A stretch of DNA of 64,000 nt from Virgibacillus proomii (GCF_900162615.1 NZ_FUFN01000010.1:1184149-1248148); one strand, 5' to 3'; numbered from the stretch's first letter, positions 43,845-53,764 are shown. Notes: generated by a model not told the origin, from the letters alone. Made by a program: numbers and translations.

Positions 43845-46193
43845 ATGCTTGAAGACACTAGTTTTGCTATTCATCCTGGTAAAAAAACCAGCAATGAAGC
43901 TATCAAATACGTAGATATTGGCAATGTAATCGAGTATAAAACAACGGAACAAAACTATCAGTTTATTAGTGAGCATGGATATGTAACGATTAGCTTTTTT
44001 AGTGATTCGATTGTTCGTATCGTTATGAATCCATGGAAGATACCAGATTTAACTCTTTCACAAACGGTAGTTGCTGCTCCGAAAAAAGTAAAAATAAACG
44101 AACAGGAAACGAATGAAGCAATTATCCTGCAAACAACGAAGATGGAACTTGTTGTAAGAAAACAGCCGCTTCGGATTACCATTAAGGATGTAGCAGGTCA
44201 TGTACTCGAAAATGAATCAGAGCGTGGTATGGCTTATCGGGAAAACGGCGAAGTGATTGTGTTTAAAGATAAAGATAAACAAGATCATTTCTATGGATTT
44301 GGGGAGAAAAGTGGATATTTAGATAAATGTGGTGAAAAATATGAAATGTGGAATACGGATGTGTATGCGCCGCATAATCCCGAGACAGATCCATTGTATC
44401 AATCGATTCCATATTTTATGACATTGCGTGATGGAAGAGCACATGGAGTATTTTTTGATAACACGTTTAAAACGACTTTTGATCTAAAAAGCTATGAAAG
44501 TACTTATTCATTTCATGCAGAAGGTGGACAGCTGGACTATTATGTAATGACCGGTCCAGAACCAAAATCTGTGCTGGAGCAATATACATTTCTAACAGGG
44601 CGCATGCCATTACCAGCTAAATGGGCAATAGGGTACCATCAATCGAGGTATAGCTATGAATCAGAGGAAGAAGTTAGAGCATTAGCAAAAAACTTTGTAG
44701 AACGCGATATTCCAGTCGATGTCATTCATTTAGATATTCATTATATGGATGAATATCGAGTGTTTACTTTTGATAAAAAACGCTTTCCAAATCCGGAACA
44801 GCTGATTATAGATTTACGTGAAATGGGAATTCGAATTGTTCCAATTGTAGATCCTGGTGTGAAAAAAGATCCGGAATATTCGATATACCAAGAAGGTGTG
44901 TGGCAAGATAATTTCTGTAAATATATTGAAGGAAATATTTATTATGGAGAGGTTTGGCCGGGTGTAAGTGCCTTCCCTGATTTTACAGAGGAACGTGTAC
45001 GCAAATGGTGGGGAGAACAGCATGCTTACTATACAAACATGGGTGTTGAAGGTATCTGGAATGATATGAATGAGCCGGCTGTCTTTAATGAAACAAAAAC
45101 AATGGATACATCGGTAATGCATCGGAATGATGGAAGACCAGCAACTCATCGTGAGCTTCATAATGTGTACGGATATTTAATGGGAAAAGCTACGTATGAA
45201 GGAATGAAAAGTCATCTAAAAGGTAAACGTCCATTTTTGCTTACCCGTTCCGGTTATGCAGGTATACAGCGTTATGCAGCTGTGTGGACTGGCGATAATC
45301 GTAGCTTCTGGGAGCATCTGCAGATGAGTTTGCCAATGGTCATGAATTTGGGTTTATCTGGTATCGCATTTACGGGTCCTGATGTTGGGGGCTTTGCTCA
45401 CGATACAAATCCGGAACTTCTGGTACGCTGGATGCAAATTGGTGCATTTACACCATATTTTCGTAACCACTCTGCAATCGGAACACGCTATCAGGAACCA
45501 TGGATGTTTGGTGAAAAATATGAATCTATTCTAAAAAAATATATTCAAATGCGTTATGAATGGATGCCGCAATTATATTTGCTGTTTTATCAAGCAAGTG
45601 GGCAAGGGCTTCCGGTTATGCGACCATTATTGATGGAGTATCCAGATGATAAAAAAACGTATCGTTTAAATGATCAAGTAATGATTGGTGATAACGTCAT
45701 CGTAGCACCTATTCTAGCGCCATCTGTAACGGATCGTGTCGTTTATCTCCCAGAGGGAAGTTGGGTTGATTTTGTTACGGAACGAGAGTATGAAGGTAAT
45801 CAAGTGCATATCGTTCATGCCGAGCTTGATGAACTTCCAATTTTCATTCGAAAAGGGACAGCGATCATGCAAGGGCAATTTGTATCCAATACAGAAAAGC
45901 AAGGAAAAGATCTTTGGATGTATGTGTATGCCAGTCAATCGAATGAAGAATATCGTTTCACTTTTTATGATGATGATGGAGAAACATTTAGCTACGAGGA
46001 TGGCGAATACTTGAAGCTAGACATGCAGATTATATCATCAACCAAAAAAGTCGAAATTGATATCATAGCTAAAGAAGGCACATATCAGCCGAAATATAAT
46101 GAAATAAAAGTAAAAGTAATTGGTCTAACTGATGAACAAAATGTTATAATAAACGGTGTAGAGCGTTCGAATTATTCTAGTATAACGATTTAA
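43845..46193 (+). CDS. GH31 alpha-glucosidase
   Basis: A 782-residue cytoplasmic alpha-glucosidase cutting glucose from maltodextrins. CAGGAGGCAATATC precedes ATG. The N-terminal beta domain (residues about 1-240; DHFYGFGEKSGYLDKCG) is followed by the barrel with nucleophile Asp (about 406) in GIWNDMNEPAVF, acid-base Asp (about 483) in WTGDNRSFWEHLQMS, and FTGPDVGGF. Two C-terminal beta domains end it. Part of the mdx operon: imported dextrins are trimmed here. GH31 members include isomaltose enzymes, so the bond preference is not fixed. Confidence 0.9.
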   Translation: MLEDTSFAIHPGKKTSNEAIKYVDIGNVIEYKTTEQNYQFISEHGYVTISFFSDSIVRIVMNPWKIPDLTLSQTVVAAPKKVKINEQETNEAIILQTTKMELVVRKQPLRITIKDVAGHVLENESERGMAYRENGEVIVFKDKDKQDHFYGFGEKSGYLDKCGEKYEMWNTDVYAPHNPETDPLYQSIPYFMTLRDGRAHGVFFDNTFKTTFDLKSYESTYSFHAEGGQLDYYVMTGPEPKSVLEQYTFLTGRMPLPAKWAIGYHQSRYSYESEEEVRALAKNFVERDIPVDVIHLDIHYMDEYRVFTFDKKRFPNPEQLIIDLREMGIRIVPIVDPGVKKDPEYSIYQEGVWQDNFCKYIEGNIYYGEVWPGVSAFPDFTEERVRKWWGEQHAYYTNMGVEGIWNDMNEPAVFNETKTMDTSVMHRNDGRPATHRELHNVYGYLMGKATYEGMKSHLKGKRPFLLTRSGYAGIQRYAAVWTGDNRSFWEHLQMSLPMVMNLGLSGIAFTGPDVGGFAHDTNPELLVRWMQIGAFTPYFRNHSAIGTRYQEPWMFGEKYESILKKYIQMRYEWMPQLYLLFYQASGQGLPVMRPLLMEYPDDKKTYRLNDQVMIGDNVIVAPILAPSVTDRVVYLPEGSWVDFVTEREYEGNQVHIVHAELDELPIFIRKGTAIMQGQFVSNTEKQGKDLWMYVYASQSNEEYRFTFYDDDGETFSYEDGEYLKLDMQIISSTKKVEIDIIAKEGTYQPKYNEIKVKVIGLTDEQNVIINGVERSNYSSITI

Positions 46194-46223
46194 AATTACG
46201 TAGCGTAGAGGGTGAGATAGATA

Positions 46224-47240
46224 ATGGTAACAATTAAAGATGTAGCAAAGGCAACAGGTGTTTCACCTTCTACTGTTTCCAGAGTGATTGCAGATAATCC
46301 GCGTATTAGTGCCGAAACGAAAAAGAAGGTAAGAAAAGCAATGAAAGAATTAGGGTATCATCCTAATATCAATGCGAGGAACCTGGTTGCTAAATATACA
46401 AAAGCAATTGGGGTGGTCATGCCTTCCTCTGCCGATAAATCATTACAAAACCCATTTTTTCCTGAAGTCTTGCGCGGCATTGGCTCTATTACTCATAAAA
46501 TGCAATATTCCATGACTTTATCCAGTGGAGAAACAGAGGACGAGATTTTTGCTGAAGTGGAACGAATGGTTTACGGCAGTTATGTAGACGGTATTATTTT
46601 ATTATATTCACGAGTGGATGATCGAATCGCGAACTTTTTACGAGAAAAGGGTTTCCCATTTGTTATGGTTGGGAAACCTTCAGAATATATTAATGAAATA
46701 ACGCATGTTGACAATGATAACTTCAGTGCTGGAAAAGAAATTACAACGTATTTAATTCAAGAAGGTCATAAGCGGATTGCCTTTATTGGTGGTTCAAGAG
46801 ATTTAGTGGTGACAATGGATCGAGAAAATGGCTATGAAGCAGCTTTAAAAGAAGCAGGTCTTCCTATTTCAAGCTCGTATAGTATTCATGCTGAATTCCT
46901 CGAATCTGGTGGAAGAAAAGCAGTTGAAGAATTGTTAAAGCTGAAGCAACCACCTACTGGAATTGTGGTTAGCGATGATTTAATGAGTTTAGGTGTGCTA
47001 AGTACGCTTGAAGAGTTAGGATTTCATGTTCCAGAAGATGTTTCATTGGTAAGCTTTAACAATGTTTACTTATCTGAAATCACGAACCCGGCTTTAACCA
47101 CAGTCGATATTCAAATTTATCAACTCGGTGCTCAATCAGCAAAAGCGTTAATTGAAAAAACACAATCGAAAGCTGAACCAGATAAACGAATTATTATTCC
47201 ATACAAAATCGTGTATAGGGATTCGGTTGCAAAAGGTTAA
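46224..47240 (+). CDS. malR: LacI-family transcriptional regulator (MalR-like)
   Basis: A 338-residue LacI/GalR regulator. The helix-turn-helix is at residues 2-25 (VTIKDVAKATGVSPSTVSRV), the hinge helix NPNINARNLV-type follows, then the periplasmic-binding-like sugar domain (IGVVMPSSADKSLQNPFFPE to the VSFNNVYLSEITNPALTTVD block). Last gene of the maltodextrin operon, 30 bases after the glucosidase. Likely represses mdxE and perhaps cgt at the TGCAAACG sites, released by maltose or a dextrin. A strong terminator follows. Confidence 0.88.
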   Translation: MVTIKDVAKATGVSPSTVSRVIADNPRISAETKKKVRKAMKELGYHPNINARNLVAKYTKAIGVVMPSSADKSLQNPFFPEVLRGIGSITHKMQYSMTLSSGETEDEIFAEVERMVYGSYVDGIILLYSRVDDRIANFLREKGFPFVMVGKPSEYINEITHVDNDNFSAGKEITTYLIQEGHKRIAFIGGSRDLVVTMDRENGYEAALKEAGLPISSSYSIHAEFLESGGRKAVEELLKLKQPPTGIVVSDDLMSLGVLSTLEELGFHVPEDVSLVSFNNVYLSEITNPALTTVDIQIYQLGAQSAKALIEKTQSKAEPDKRIIIPYKIVYRDSVAKG

Positions 47241-47241
47241 G

Positions 47242-47292
47242 AAGAACTAAAAGGTGGTGAAAAAAATACCACTTTTAGTTCTTTTTTTGTTG
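47242..47292 (+). terminator. Terminator of the maltodextrin operon
   Basis: AGAACTAAAAGGTGGT / ACCACTTTTAGTTCT, near-perfect stem, then TTTTTTTG. Confidence 0.9.
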
Positions 47293-47329
47293 CTTAGGAA
47301 ATTTATCTTTTTTCATTGGGGTTAATTTT

Positions 47330-47440
47330 TTGAAAAGTAGCTTCGTCGTCTAGCTCGAGCGATCGTTTTGTTAGCTAACATCATCTTACGGTGCTATGGG
47401 ATAACTTGGGATAACTGAAGGGAGAAACAAGCTTTACGAA
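47330..47440 (+). repeat. Degenerate second-family intergenic repeat
   Basis: AGTAGCTTCGTCGTCTAGCT, CGAGCGATCGTTTTGTTAGC: matches 60827-60870 (AGTAACTTCGTCTTGTTTAG, CTCAAGTGCTTGTGCTGTTAGC). Confidence 0.45.
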
Positions 47441-47649
47441 GAAATTCGATGTATCATTTTTAAACTGCTTTTTAAATAGAAACTGTTACGTATAAATTTT
47501 CAGATCAACCACCTAGGATTTTCTAATCATTTCATCTATATAAAGTTGCACGACACTAAGTAATTATAAAATATTGACTGGCAATAGTTGTTACTTTTTT
47601 ATACTGATGAAAACAGCAACAATAGCATTTTTTACTAGATACTTCATAA

Positions 47650-48705
47650 TCATTCCTTCCACGTATCCACTAATACTCTCACCCAATTTTTGTAGGCAAT
47701 CTTTGTTAACTCCTCATTGGTAAAACCATAAGTTTTTAATTGATTCATAAGCTTTGGCAGTCCGGTAACATCCTTTATACTGTCTGGAACCGTTGTGCCG
47801 TCAAAGTCGGAACCTAAAGCAACATGGTCAACTCCAAAATTTTCAGCAATATAAACAATATGTTGGATAATTGTATCTAATGATATATTCGTTTCAAATT
47901 TTCCATCTGCTCGCAACATATTGACAGCAAAATTAATTCCTACTACTCCACTACTTGCTTTGATTGCTGCTAATTGATTGTCGGTCAGATTACGGGAAAT
48001 TGGGCAAATAGTGTGCACATTAGAATGTGTTGCTACAATCGGAGCTTCACTAATTTTTACAACATCCCAGAAGCCTTTCTCATTTAAATGAGTCGTATCG
48101 ATCATAATTCCTAATCGATTACACTGTTTAACTAAATTTTTCCCATCATCGGTTAATCCATTTCCGATATCGGGTGACGATGGATAACGAAAAGGAACTC
48201 CTTCCCCATATTGATTGGGGCGACTCCAAACAATCCCTAATGAACGTAAGCCAGCTTGATAAAGAATATGAAGTGCATCAAAATTAGTATCAATTGCTTC
48301 AGCACCTTCTATATGAAAAATAGCTGCAAGAATTTGATTATTTAAGCAATCGATTAATTGATCGATATTTTTTATCACTTTAAATCCACCATTTGACTCG
48401 GATTCAAGTTTGAACAGTATAGCTGCTAATGCATTTGTATAGTTTAAAGCAGTTGGTTGATCGATTGGTGGAGGAAGAGGGATATCATAACCGCTTTCGG
48501 TAAGATATTGCGCAGATTCCATATGGTAATTTTTGTTTGGTGTAAAAGCGGCAAAAAATCCACCCCCAAAATTTCCTTTTTTTGCACGGGGAAAGTCAAT
48601 ATGTCCCCACTCGGTTTCATTAAAAAATTCTAATTCATGATTAGCAGAAGTATGTAGTTTTAATAAAGTATCATTATGACCATCGAATATAGGAATATTC
48701 TCCAC
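47650..48705 (-). CDS. Membrane-dipeptidase family (M19) dipeptidase
   Basis: A 351-residue zinc dipeptidase of family M19. The metal site starts FDGHNDTLLKL (His-x-Asp), with the bridging Glu in FHIEGAEAID, His in ATHSNVHTICPISRNLTDNQ and Asp in VALGSDFDGT. GTG start at 48705, with AAAGGAGAATAAAAA upstream. No signal peptide is seen, so it is probably cytoplasmic, splitting dipeptides, perhaps with D-residues. Single gene. Confidence 0.9.
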   Translation of the reverse strand: MENIPIFDGHNDTLLKLHTSANHELEFFNETEWGHIDFPRAKKGNFGGGFFAAFTPNKNYHMESAQYLTESGYDIPLPPPIDQPTALNYTNALAAILFKLESESNGGFKVIKNIDQLIDCLNNQILAAIFHIEGAEAIDTNFDALHILYQAGLRSLGIVWSRPNQYGEGVPFRYPSSPDIGNGLTDDGKNLVKQCNRLGIMIDTTHLNEKGFWDVVKISEAPIVATHSNVHTICPISRNLTDNQLAAIKASSGVVGINFAVNMLRADGKFETNISLDTIIQHIVYIAENFGVDHVALGSDFDGTTVPDSIKDVTGLPKLMNQLKTYGFTNEELTKIAYKNWVRVLVDTWKE

Positions 48706-49610
48706 TTTTTATTCTCCTTTACTGCCAAAAGGCATTTTTGGGTTGTTAGGTAGTTCCCGTTTCCAATAAAACGTAATACAAATTGAAATGGTTAACAAAG
48801 GAATTAGTTACTAGAAACAGCTTATCATAAAAAGTAGTAAATTTTCTGTTTAAATATAAATTTAGATGTCATATGTAAAGAAATAGCTGTTTTTCCCTTC
48901 TCCCTAATCTAAGTGCTCACCTAATTTTAGCTTGAAAAATCCGGTTAGGAGCCAACATACAGCTTTTATAGAAGCTTTACTTAACAACAACAATTTGATA
49001 ACAGTTATACCAAAAAATATTTAAAAAATATGAATTTTTTCACTTCCCAAGATTGGAGATGAGTCGGAAAAATTTGAAAAGGGAATGAGTGGGTACTATC
49101 AGGCGCAACCGAATACCTTATATATAACATATATAGTTTTTAAGCTTTGACAGGAAAGATATCGATAAAATACCGACAAATGCATTACAAAAGCTGGGCT
49201 TGTTTACTTAGTTTTCCTATGCTTATTTATACCTACACTTGATTGGTAAAATCCTTCAAAATGCACTTGTTGACCTTTGTTTTATTTTGCTAAGCTAACT
49301 GTAGCCTACTTTGAATTTCATTTTTATTTCTTTTATTGCAGTCATACATTATCAATTTTAAGTATGGTGTGAAATTAATCGATGTTCTGTTAGACCGATA
49401 TTTTGAAAAGCTGATTATTTTTAAACGGGTGCATTGTTTTTTAATCATCTTCTATTTATTATTATTGCTCATATCCATTATGGAAAAGTGAGAGAAAATA
49501 AGTGGTCAGTTTATATTTGCAGGGGTGGAAGAAAACTTTCTTGGATAAAAGCTCGTTTATATAGGAGCAAGTTTTCTTTTAAGATGAACAGTTGAAAAGG
49601 GGGAAAAAGA
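48706..49610. other. 900-base gene-free stretch
   Basis: AT-rich; no supported coding frame or recognised RNA. TGGATAAAAGCTC / GGAGCAAG near 49541-49571 may be a weak hairpin before the next gene. Confidence 0.4.
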
Positions 49611-49826
49611 TTGACCAAAGAAAAGATGGAGGATCTGTTACATATGATTACCGGTATGATGGATGAACTGGAAGACATACGGGTAAACAGTCGTAAAGTA
49701 GATGACGATTATGATGAATTGGAGCAACGTATCCAATTTATGAAAGTAAACATAGATGGACTGGAGCGGGATTTACATTATATAAACAGACGGGCTTCAG
49801 TTGCAAATGGACAAGGGCTTAATTAA
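49611..49826 (+). CDS. 71-residue coiled-coil protein
   Basis: TTG start with AAAGGGGGAAAAAGA upstream. The product is a single long amphipathic helix (MEDLLHMITGMMDELEDIRV, DDDYDELEQRIQFMKVNIDG, ERDLHYINRRAS), acidic, no signal or membrane segment. It ends with the same kind of imperfect hairpin (GCGTGCAAATGCAGGC then T-run) as the larger coiled-coil gene at 50543, so the two may be related by duplication. Function unknown. Confidence 0.6.
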   Translation: MTKEKMEDLLHMITGMMDELEDIRVNSRKVDDDYDELEQRIQFMKVNIDGLERDLHYINRRASVANGQGLN

Positions 49827-50071
49827 AATCACTAAAGATTATTTTTACAGCGTGCAAATGCAGGCTTATTTTTTTTACTTAAAAGTCCAGATAAGAGTTT
49901 TGGTAATGTCAATAAAGCAGATACAGTTGTTTTAATATCGTAAAACGTTTTAGGTTTTAAAGGGAAGCCTGACAAAAATGTCAATTTAGTTTACAAATTG
50001 ATATAAGGCTTGTGGATATGAACCAAAACATATTGCAATGACATTAAATTCGTATTTGTAAGGTGATATTT

Positions 50072-50373
50072 ATGCAAATACAATCATTAAAAAAAGTACT
50101 AGAAGCAAGCTTTTAACAGCTGAGAATCTGAGATATTGCTCCTATTAATAGCGAGCTACAGAAGATATTCATAAAGCATATGAATTATCTGCTGTGGCAT
50201 TCGGAGTTTTTCATGCGCGTCATCCCTGCTGGAAGGTTAAAGTAATTCGAACGGTTGAACATCCTTCTTTGAATCAGCTAGTTTAAGCAATGAAACAAGT
50301 AAAGAAAGCGGGTTATCAGGAAGCATTAGTCAAAGAATTGCTTAAAGATATCTGCTTAAAAGTTAATCAATAA
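50072..50373 (+). pseudogene. Unrecognised small gene, broken
   Basis: ATG 50072 (AAGGTGATATTT upstream) reads MQIQSLKKVLEASF then stops. A coherent frame follows near 50160: DIHKAYELSAVAFGVFHARH, PCWKVKVIRTVEHPSLNQLV, stop, AMKQVKKAGYQEALVKELLK, ends at TAA 50373. About 95 residues originally. Family not recognised. Confidence 0.45.
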
Positions 50374-50542
50374 AATAGATTTTCGAGTAGAATAAGAGCT
50401 GGATTTGCTATTTTGTTATAGGGATAATAATATTTTTTAGTTGCTTCAAGCCCAGTTAAAATTGAAATATGTTTACTTGTTAGTAATATTTTGAAAGTGG
50501 TATACTAAGCATAATCTGTAGTAAATAAAGGAGGAGAGGTGT

Positions 50543-51031
50543 ATGAGCCAAGTAACATTACAGGATATATTTCAGGCTATAATGGAATTGTCCAGTGATG
50601 TGAAAGAACTCAGCTTGAAAGTTGATAAATTAGAAGCAAGGATAGGAAAGTTAGAGGAAAAAATAGATAGATTAGAGGCTAGAGTCGACAAGCTAGAAAT
50701 GAGAGTAGGAAAGCTAGAAGAAAAAGTCGACAAGCTAGAAATGAGAGTAGGAAAGCTAGAAGAAAAAGTCGATAAGCTAGAAATAAGAGTAGGAAAGCTA
50801 GAAGAAAAAGTCGATAAGTTAGAAATAAGAGTAGGAAAGCTAGAAGTAAATTCAGATGGAATGGAAAAGCGGATTAGTATTATGGAGCGCAAAATTGATT
50901 CCTTAGAAACAACAATTCAAGAAATGAAAGGAGAATTAAAGGAAGATATACGCAAAGTAGATAAGAAATTTATGATCCTATGTGGAGATATAGTGGAGAC
51001 AAGAGCAGAGGTCGCATTGTTAAAAAGTTAG
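50543..51031 (+). CDS. Tandem-repeat coiled-coil protein
   Basis: A 162-residue protein. AAAGGAGGAGAGGTGT is an ideal ribosome site. After a short head (MSQVTLQDIFQAIMELSSD), residues about 24-110 are strict heptads built from a 14-residue unit VDKLEMRVGKLEEK; the tail (ISIMERKIDSLETTIQEMKG, KFMILCGDIVETRAEVALLK) keeps heptads. At DNA level four near-identical 42-bp units start at 50684, 50726, 50768 and 50810. The unit number is an exact multiple of two heptads, so gain or loss keeps both frame and coil register. Role unknown: probably an elongated trimer or dimer spacer. Confidence 0.75.
   Translation: MSQVTLQDIFQAIMELSSDVKELSLKVDKLEARIGKLEEKIDRLEARVDKLEMRVGKLEEKVDKLEMRVGKLEEKVDKLEIRVGKLEEKVDKLEIRVGKLEVNSDGMEKRISIMERKIDSLETTIQEMKGELKEDIRKVDKKFMILCGDIVETRAEVALLKS
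50684..50851 (+). repeat. 42-bp tandem repeats within the coiled-coil gene
   Basis: Four units starting GTCGACAAGCTAGAAATGAG or GTCGATAAGCTAGAAATAAG at 42-base spacing, with a diverged unit before. The first two are nearly identical, suggesting recent expansion. Confidence 0.85.
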
Positions 51032-51358
51032 AAGCGTGCAGATTGCAGGCTTATTTTTTTCGTATTAAAAAGAATATCGATTTTATGAACATCGTAAAAT
51101 GTAGTGAAACTAATTGAACAATTGTATTGCTAAATCAGCTTTTAAAATTAAGATGATGAAAAAATTGTAATATCCAGGAATCAAAGTAGTATAAGGAAAA
51201 GAAGAACGACCACTTATTCGTGATCGCTCTATTTATAAATTGTAAAAGTAAAAATCAATTACGAAAGCTTTTTTTAAATTAATAGACCATAAAAATGCGA
51301 ACTTTAATAAAAGAATAAACTTTGGTGGATTATAATCTATTAATCGTATTCATCCATG

Positions 51359-52816
51359 TTAACTATATGGATATTGCCTTGCTTGATGTTGAATACTTAT
51401 CCATTTTAAAGTAGTAAAGGCATCCAAACTCCATTCACCGTTTAACCTGCCAATCCCGGAATTTTTAACACCTCCGAATGCAACATGTGGTTCATCATTA
51501 ATTGTTGTATCGTTGATATGGATCATACCTGTATCTAATTGTTTAGCAAGCTGAGCTCCACGTTCCACATCCTTTGTATGAATAGCACCACTAAGTCCGT
51601 ATGAGCTGTTATTTGCATATTCAATCACTTCTTTTTCATTAGAAACTTTTAAAATAGAAATGACTGGTGCAAACACTTCCTCTTGTGCTATCTTCATATC
51701 TGGGGTAACTTCAGTGAACACAACTGGTTCTACTATATTACCGGTGATGTTGCCTTTAATAATTGGGTTTGCCCCTTCACGAATTCCTTTCTCAATTAAG
51801 GCTCTTGTTACTTTTACTTGCTGCTCATTAATTAATGGTCCGATAATCGTGTTAGGGTTTTTTGGATCGCCGCATGTTAGTGTAGCAACCTTCGCAACAT
51901 ACTTCTCAACAAATTCTTCATAAATAGCTTCATGAACGATTAATCGATTAGCTGACATACAAATTTGCCCTTGATGTGTAAAACGGCTAAATACAGCAGC
52001 ACTTACTGCCAATTCTAAATCTGCATCTTCTAGAACAATGAGCGCACTGTTACCACCTAATTCTAAGTGAACTTGCTTTAAGTTTTTTCCGGCTACTGCA
52101 CCAATATGCTTGCCAATTTTTGTAGAACCTGTAAACGAAATTGCTCTAGGGATAGGGTGCTCGATAAATAAATCACCAATTTCCGAAATTTCTGTTGTAA
52201 TTACATTAAGTAATCCTTTTGGTAAACCAGCGCTCTCGAAGATTTTTGCAATCATCGTTCCACCTGTAATTGATGTGTGTTCATGTGGCTTTAAGACGAC
52301 ACCATTTCCTGTAGCAAGAGCTGTAGCAACAGATTTCATTGATAGAAAGAATGGAAAGTTGAAAGGACTAATTACACCAACAACCCCGATTGGAACACGA
52401 TATACCCGGTTTTCTTTATGATCGATAGGGGATGTCAATATCTTACCTTCCATTCGAAATGGGAAGGTGGATGCTTCTTTAATAAGATTGATAACTAAAC
52501 CAATTTCAAATTCAGCTTTTAATCTAGTACCACCTATTTCTTCTATAATAATTTCTACAATAGCTGCATGATTTTCTTCAATATATTGTACTGCTTTTTC
52601 AAATACTTCTCGTTGAATTACTGGGTTTGTTTGAGACCATTTGAGTTGAGCCATAGCTGCTGCGTGGTAAGCTTTATCCAAATCTTCCTTGCTCGCTGCT
52701 TTGTAAGTGGCAATCAGCTCTCCACAATAAGGGTTTCTATTTTCCATGGAAAGTGATGAGATTCCTTCACGCCACTCTCCATTAATATATTGACTCGGTA
52801 AATTTTTAAATGTCAT
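51359..52816 (-). CDS. yfmT: Aldehyde dehydrogenase (YfmT-like)
   Basis: A 485-residue NAD(P)-dependent aldehyde dehydrogenase, same length as B. subtilis YfmT, which acts on vanillin-type aromatic aldehydes. Seen: VGVISPFNFPFFLSMKSVAT (cofactor region), FTGSTKIGKHIGAVAGKNLK, catalytic Glu in HLELGGNSALIV and catalytic Cys in THQGQICMSANR. The C-terminal PHVAFGGVKNSGIGR is typical. It lies 60 bases downstream of the soluble chemoreceptor on the same strand, recreating the yfmS/yfmT pair. AGGAGCGAGTAAA precedes ATG. Confidence 0.85.
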   Translation of the reverse strand: MTFKNLPSQYINGEWREGISSLSMENRNPYCGELIATYKAASKEDLDKAYHAAAMAQLKWSQTNPVIQREVFEKAVQYIEENHAAIVEIIIEEIGGTRLKAEFEIGLVINLIKEASTFPFRMEGKILTSPIDHKENRVYRVPIGVVGVISPFNFPFFLSMKSVATALATGNGVVLKPHEHTSITGGTMIAKIFESAGLPKGLLNVITTEISEIGDLFIEHPIPRAISFTGSTKIGKHIGAVAGKNLKQVHLELGGNSALIVLEDADLELAVSAAVFSRFTHQGQICMSANRLIVHEAIYEEFVEKYVAKVATLTCGDPKNPNTIIGPLINEQQVKVTRALIEKGIREGANPIIKGNITGNIVEPVVFTEVTPDMKIAQEEVFAPVISILKVSNEKEVIEYANNSSYGLSGAIHTKDVERGAQLAKQLDTGMIHINDTTINDEPHVAFGGVKNSGIGRLNGEWSLDAFTTLKWISIQHQARQYPYS

Positions 52817-52876
52817 TTTACTCGCTCCTATATTATAAAGTCCGCCATGTATGTTTTGTATTCACCATCTGATATA

Positions 52877-53743
52877 TTATTCATTCTTAAGTGCTAAGTT
52901 TTCATGAGCTAGTTGGGAAAGTGAATGAATATTACTATTAATCTCTTGTACTGTTGCAGTAAGTTCTTCAATAGCAGCAGATTGACTGTCTGATTCTGCA
53001 TTGACCTCTTGAATGTACGTATCTAAAGTAGAAATAACTTCTTTAATTTTGTTCGAAATCGTATGAATATCTGATACTTGTTCTTTAGAATGATTCGCCA
53101 TTTTTCTAATTTCATCCGCAACGACAGAAAAGCCTCTACCGTGTTCGCCTGCCCTTGCTGATTCAATCGCTGCATTAAGTCCTAATAAGTTACTTTGATC
53201 GGCAATTCCTTTAACAACATCTGATACTTCTTCAATTGTACCTACTTGTTTTGTAACGTTAGTAGCTTTCTCAGATATTAACGACATATGATTAGCTAAA
53301 TCTGTCATAGACTCCGCCATGTCCTGAATGGTGTTTGTTACTTCATTAAAAACAGTTGAGAGGTTTTCAGCTATTTCTGCTAATTGATTTGCTTTATCAA
53401 CGCTATAGCCCACTCCTACTCCACCAATCACATTGCCTGCTTCATCATGTAAAGGAATCGCTCGAGCAATTATATTAACACCAAATAATTCGGCTGGCAC
53501 CAGGGCTGCTTGATTTTTATTTTGTTGAATGGCATTTGTAACAATATCTCCCTTTACTAAAGGGTCACCTGGCTTCACATTTAAGGAAAATGTCTTCGCC
53601 GGGAAGTTTGTGATCAGTTTCTCGGTATCATAAATACCAATCGTAATATCTTCATTAATGAGATCTTGTAAAAATGGACCGACTGAAATAAATGATCGAA
53701 TTAAGGGATGAAATTCAACTTCTGTAATTGCTGGCTGATTCAT
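52877..53743 (-). CDS. yfmS: Soluble chemoreceptor (YfmS-like)
   Basis: A 288-residue methyl-accepting protein without membrane helices; its B. subtilis counterpart has 286. ATG 53743 has GGAGAGAGAAAC upstream and is preferred to an earlier in-frame ATG at 53776. Residues about 1-130 form a sensor domain (FISVGPFLQDLINEDITIGI, GVGVGYSVDKANQL); the rest is a short signalling hairpin with the conserved tip QSNLLGLNAAIESARAGEHG and RGFSVVADEIRKMA. Coupling to an aldehyde dehydrogenase gene suggests it senses an intracellular metabolite. A degenerate dispersed repeat lies in its upstream region. Confidence 0.85.
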   Translation of the reverse strand: MNQPAITEVEFHPLIRSFISVGPFLQDLINEDITIGIYDTEKLITNFPAKTFSLNVKPGDPLVKGDIVTNAIQQNKNQAALVPAELFGVNIIARAIPLHDEAGNVIGGVGVGYSVDKANQLAEIAENLSTVFNEVTNTIQDMAESMTDLANHMSLISEKATNVTKQVGTIEEVSDVVKGIADQSNLLGLNAAIESARAGEHGRGFSVVADEIRKMANHSKEQVSDIHTISNKIKEVISTLDTYIQEVNAESDSQSAAIEELTATVQEINSNIHSLSQLAHENLALKNE

Positions 53744-53764
53744 GTTTCTCTCTCCTGTCTTATT

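Noticed and set aside
50684..50851. CRISPR-like array
   Set aside because: The units are contiguous 42-bp coding repeats without spacers, inside an intact heptad-repeat gene.
50572..50892. 106-codon minus-strand frame of FSSSFPTLIS repeats
   Set aside because: Mirror of the coiled-coil gene's 42-bp repeats on the other strand; no start signals.
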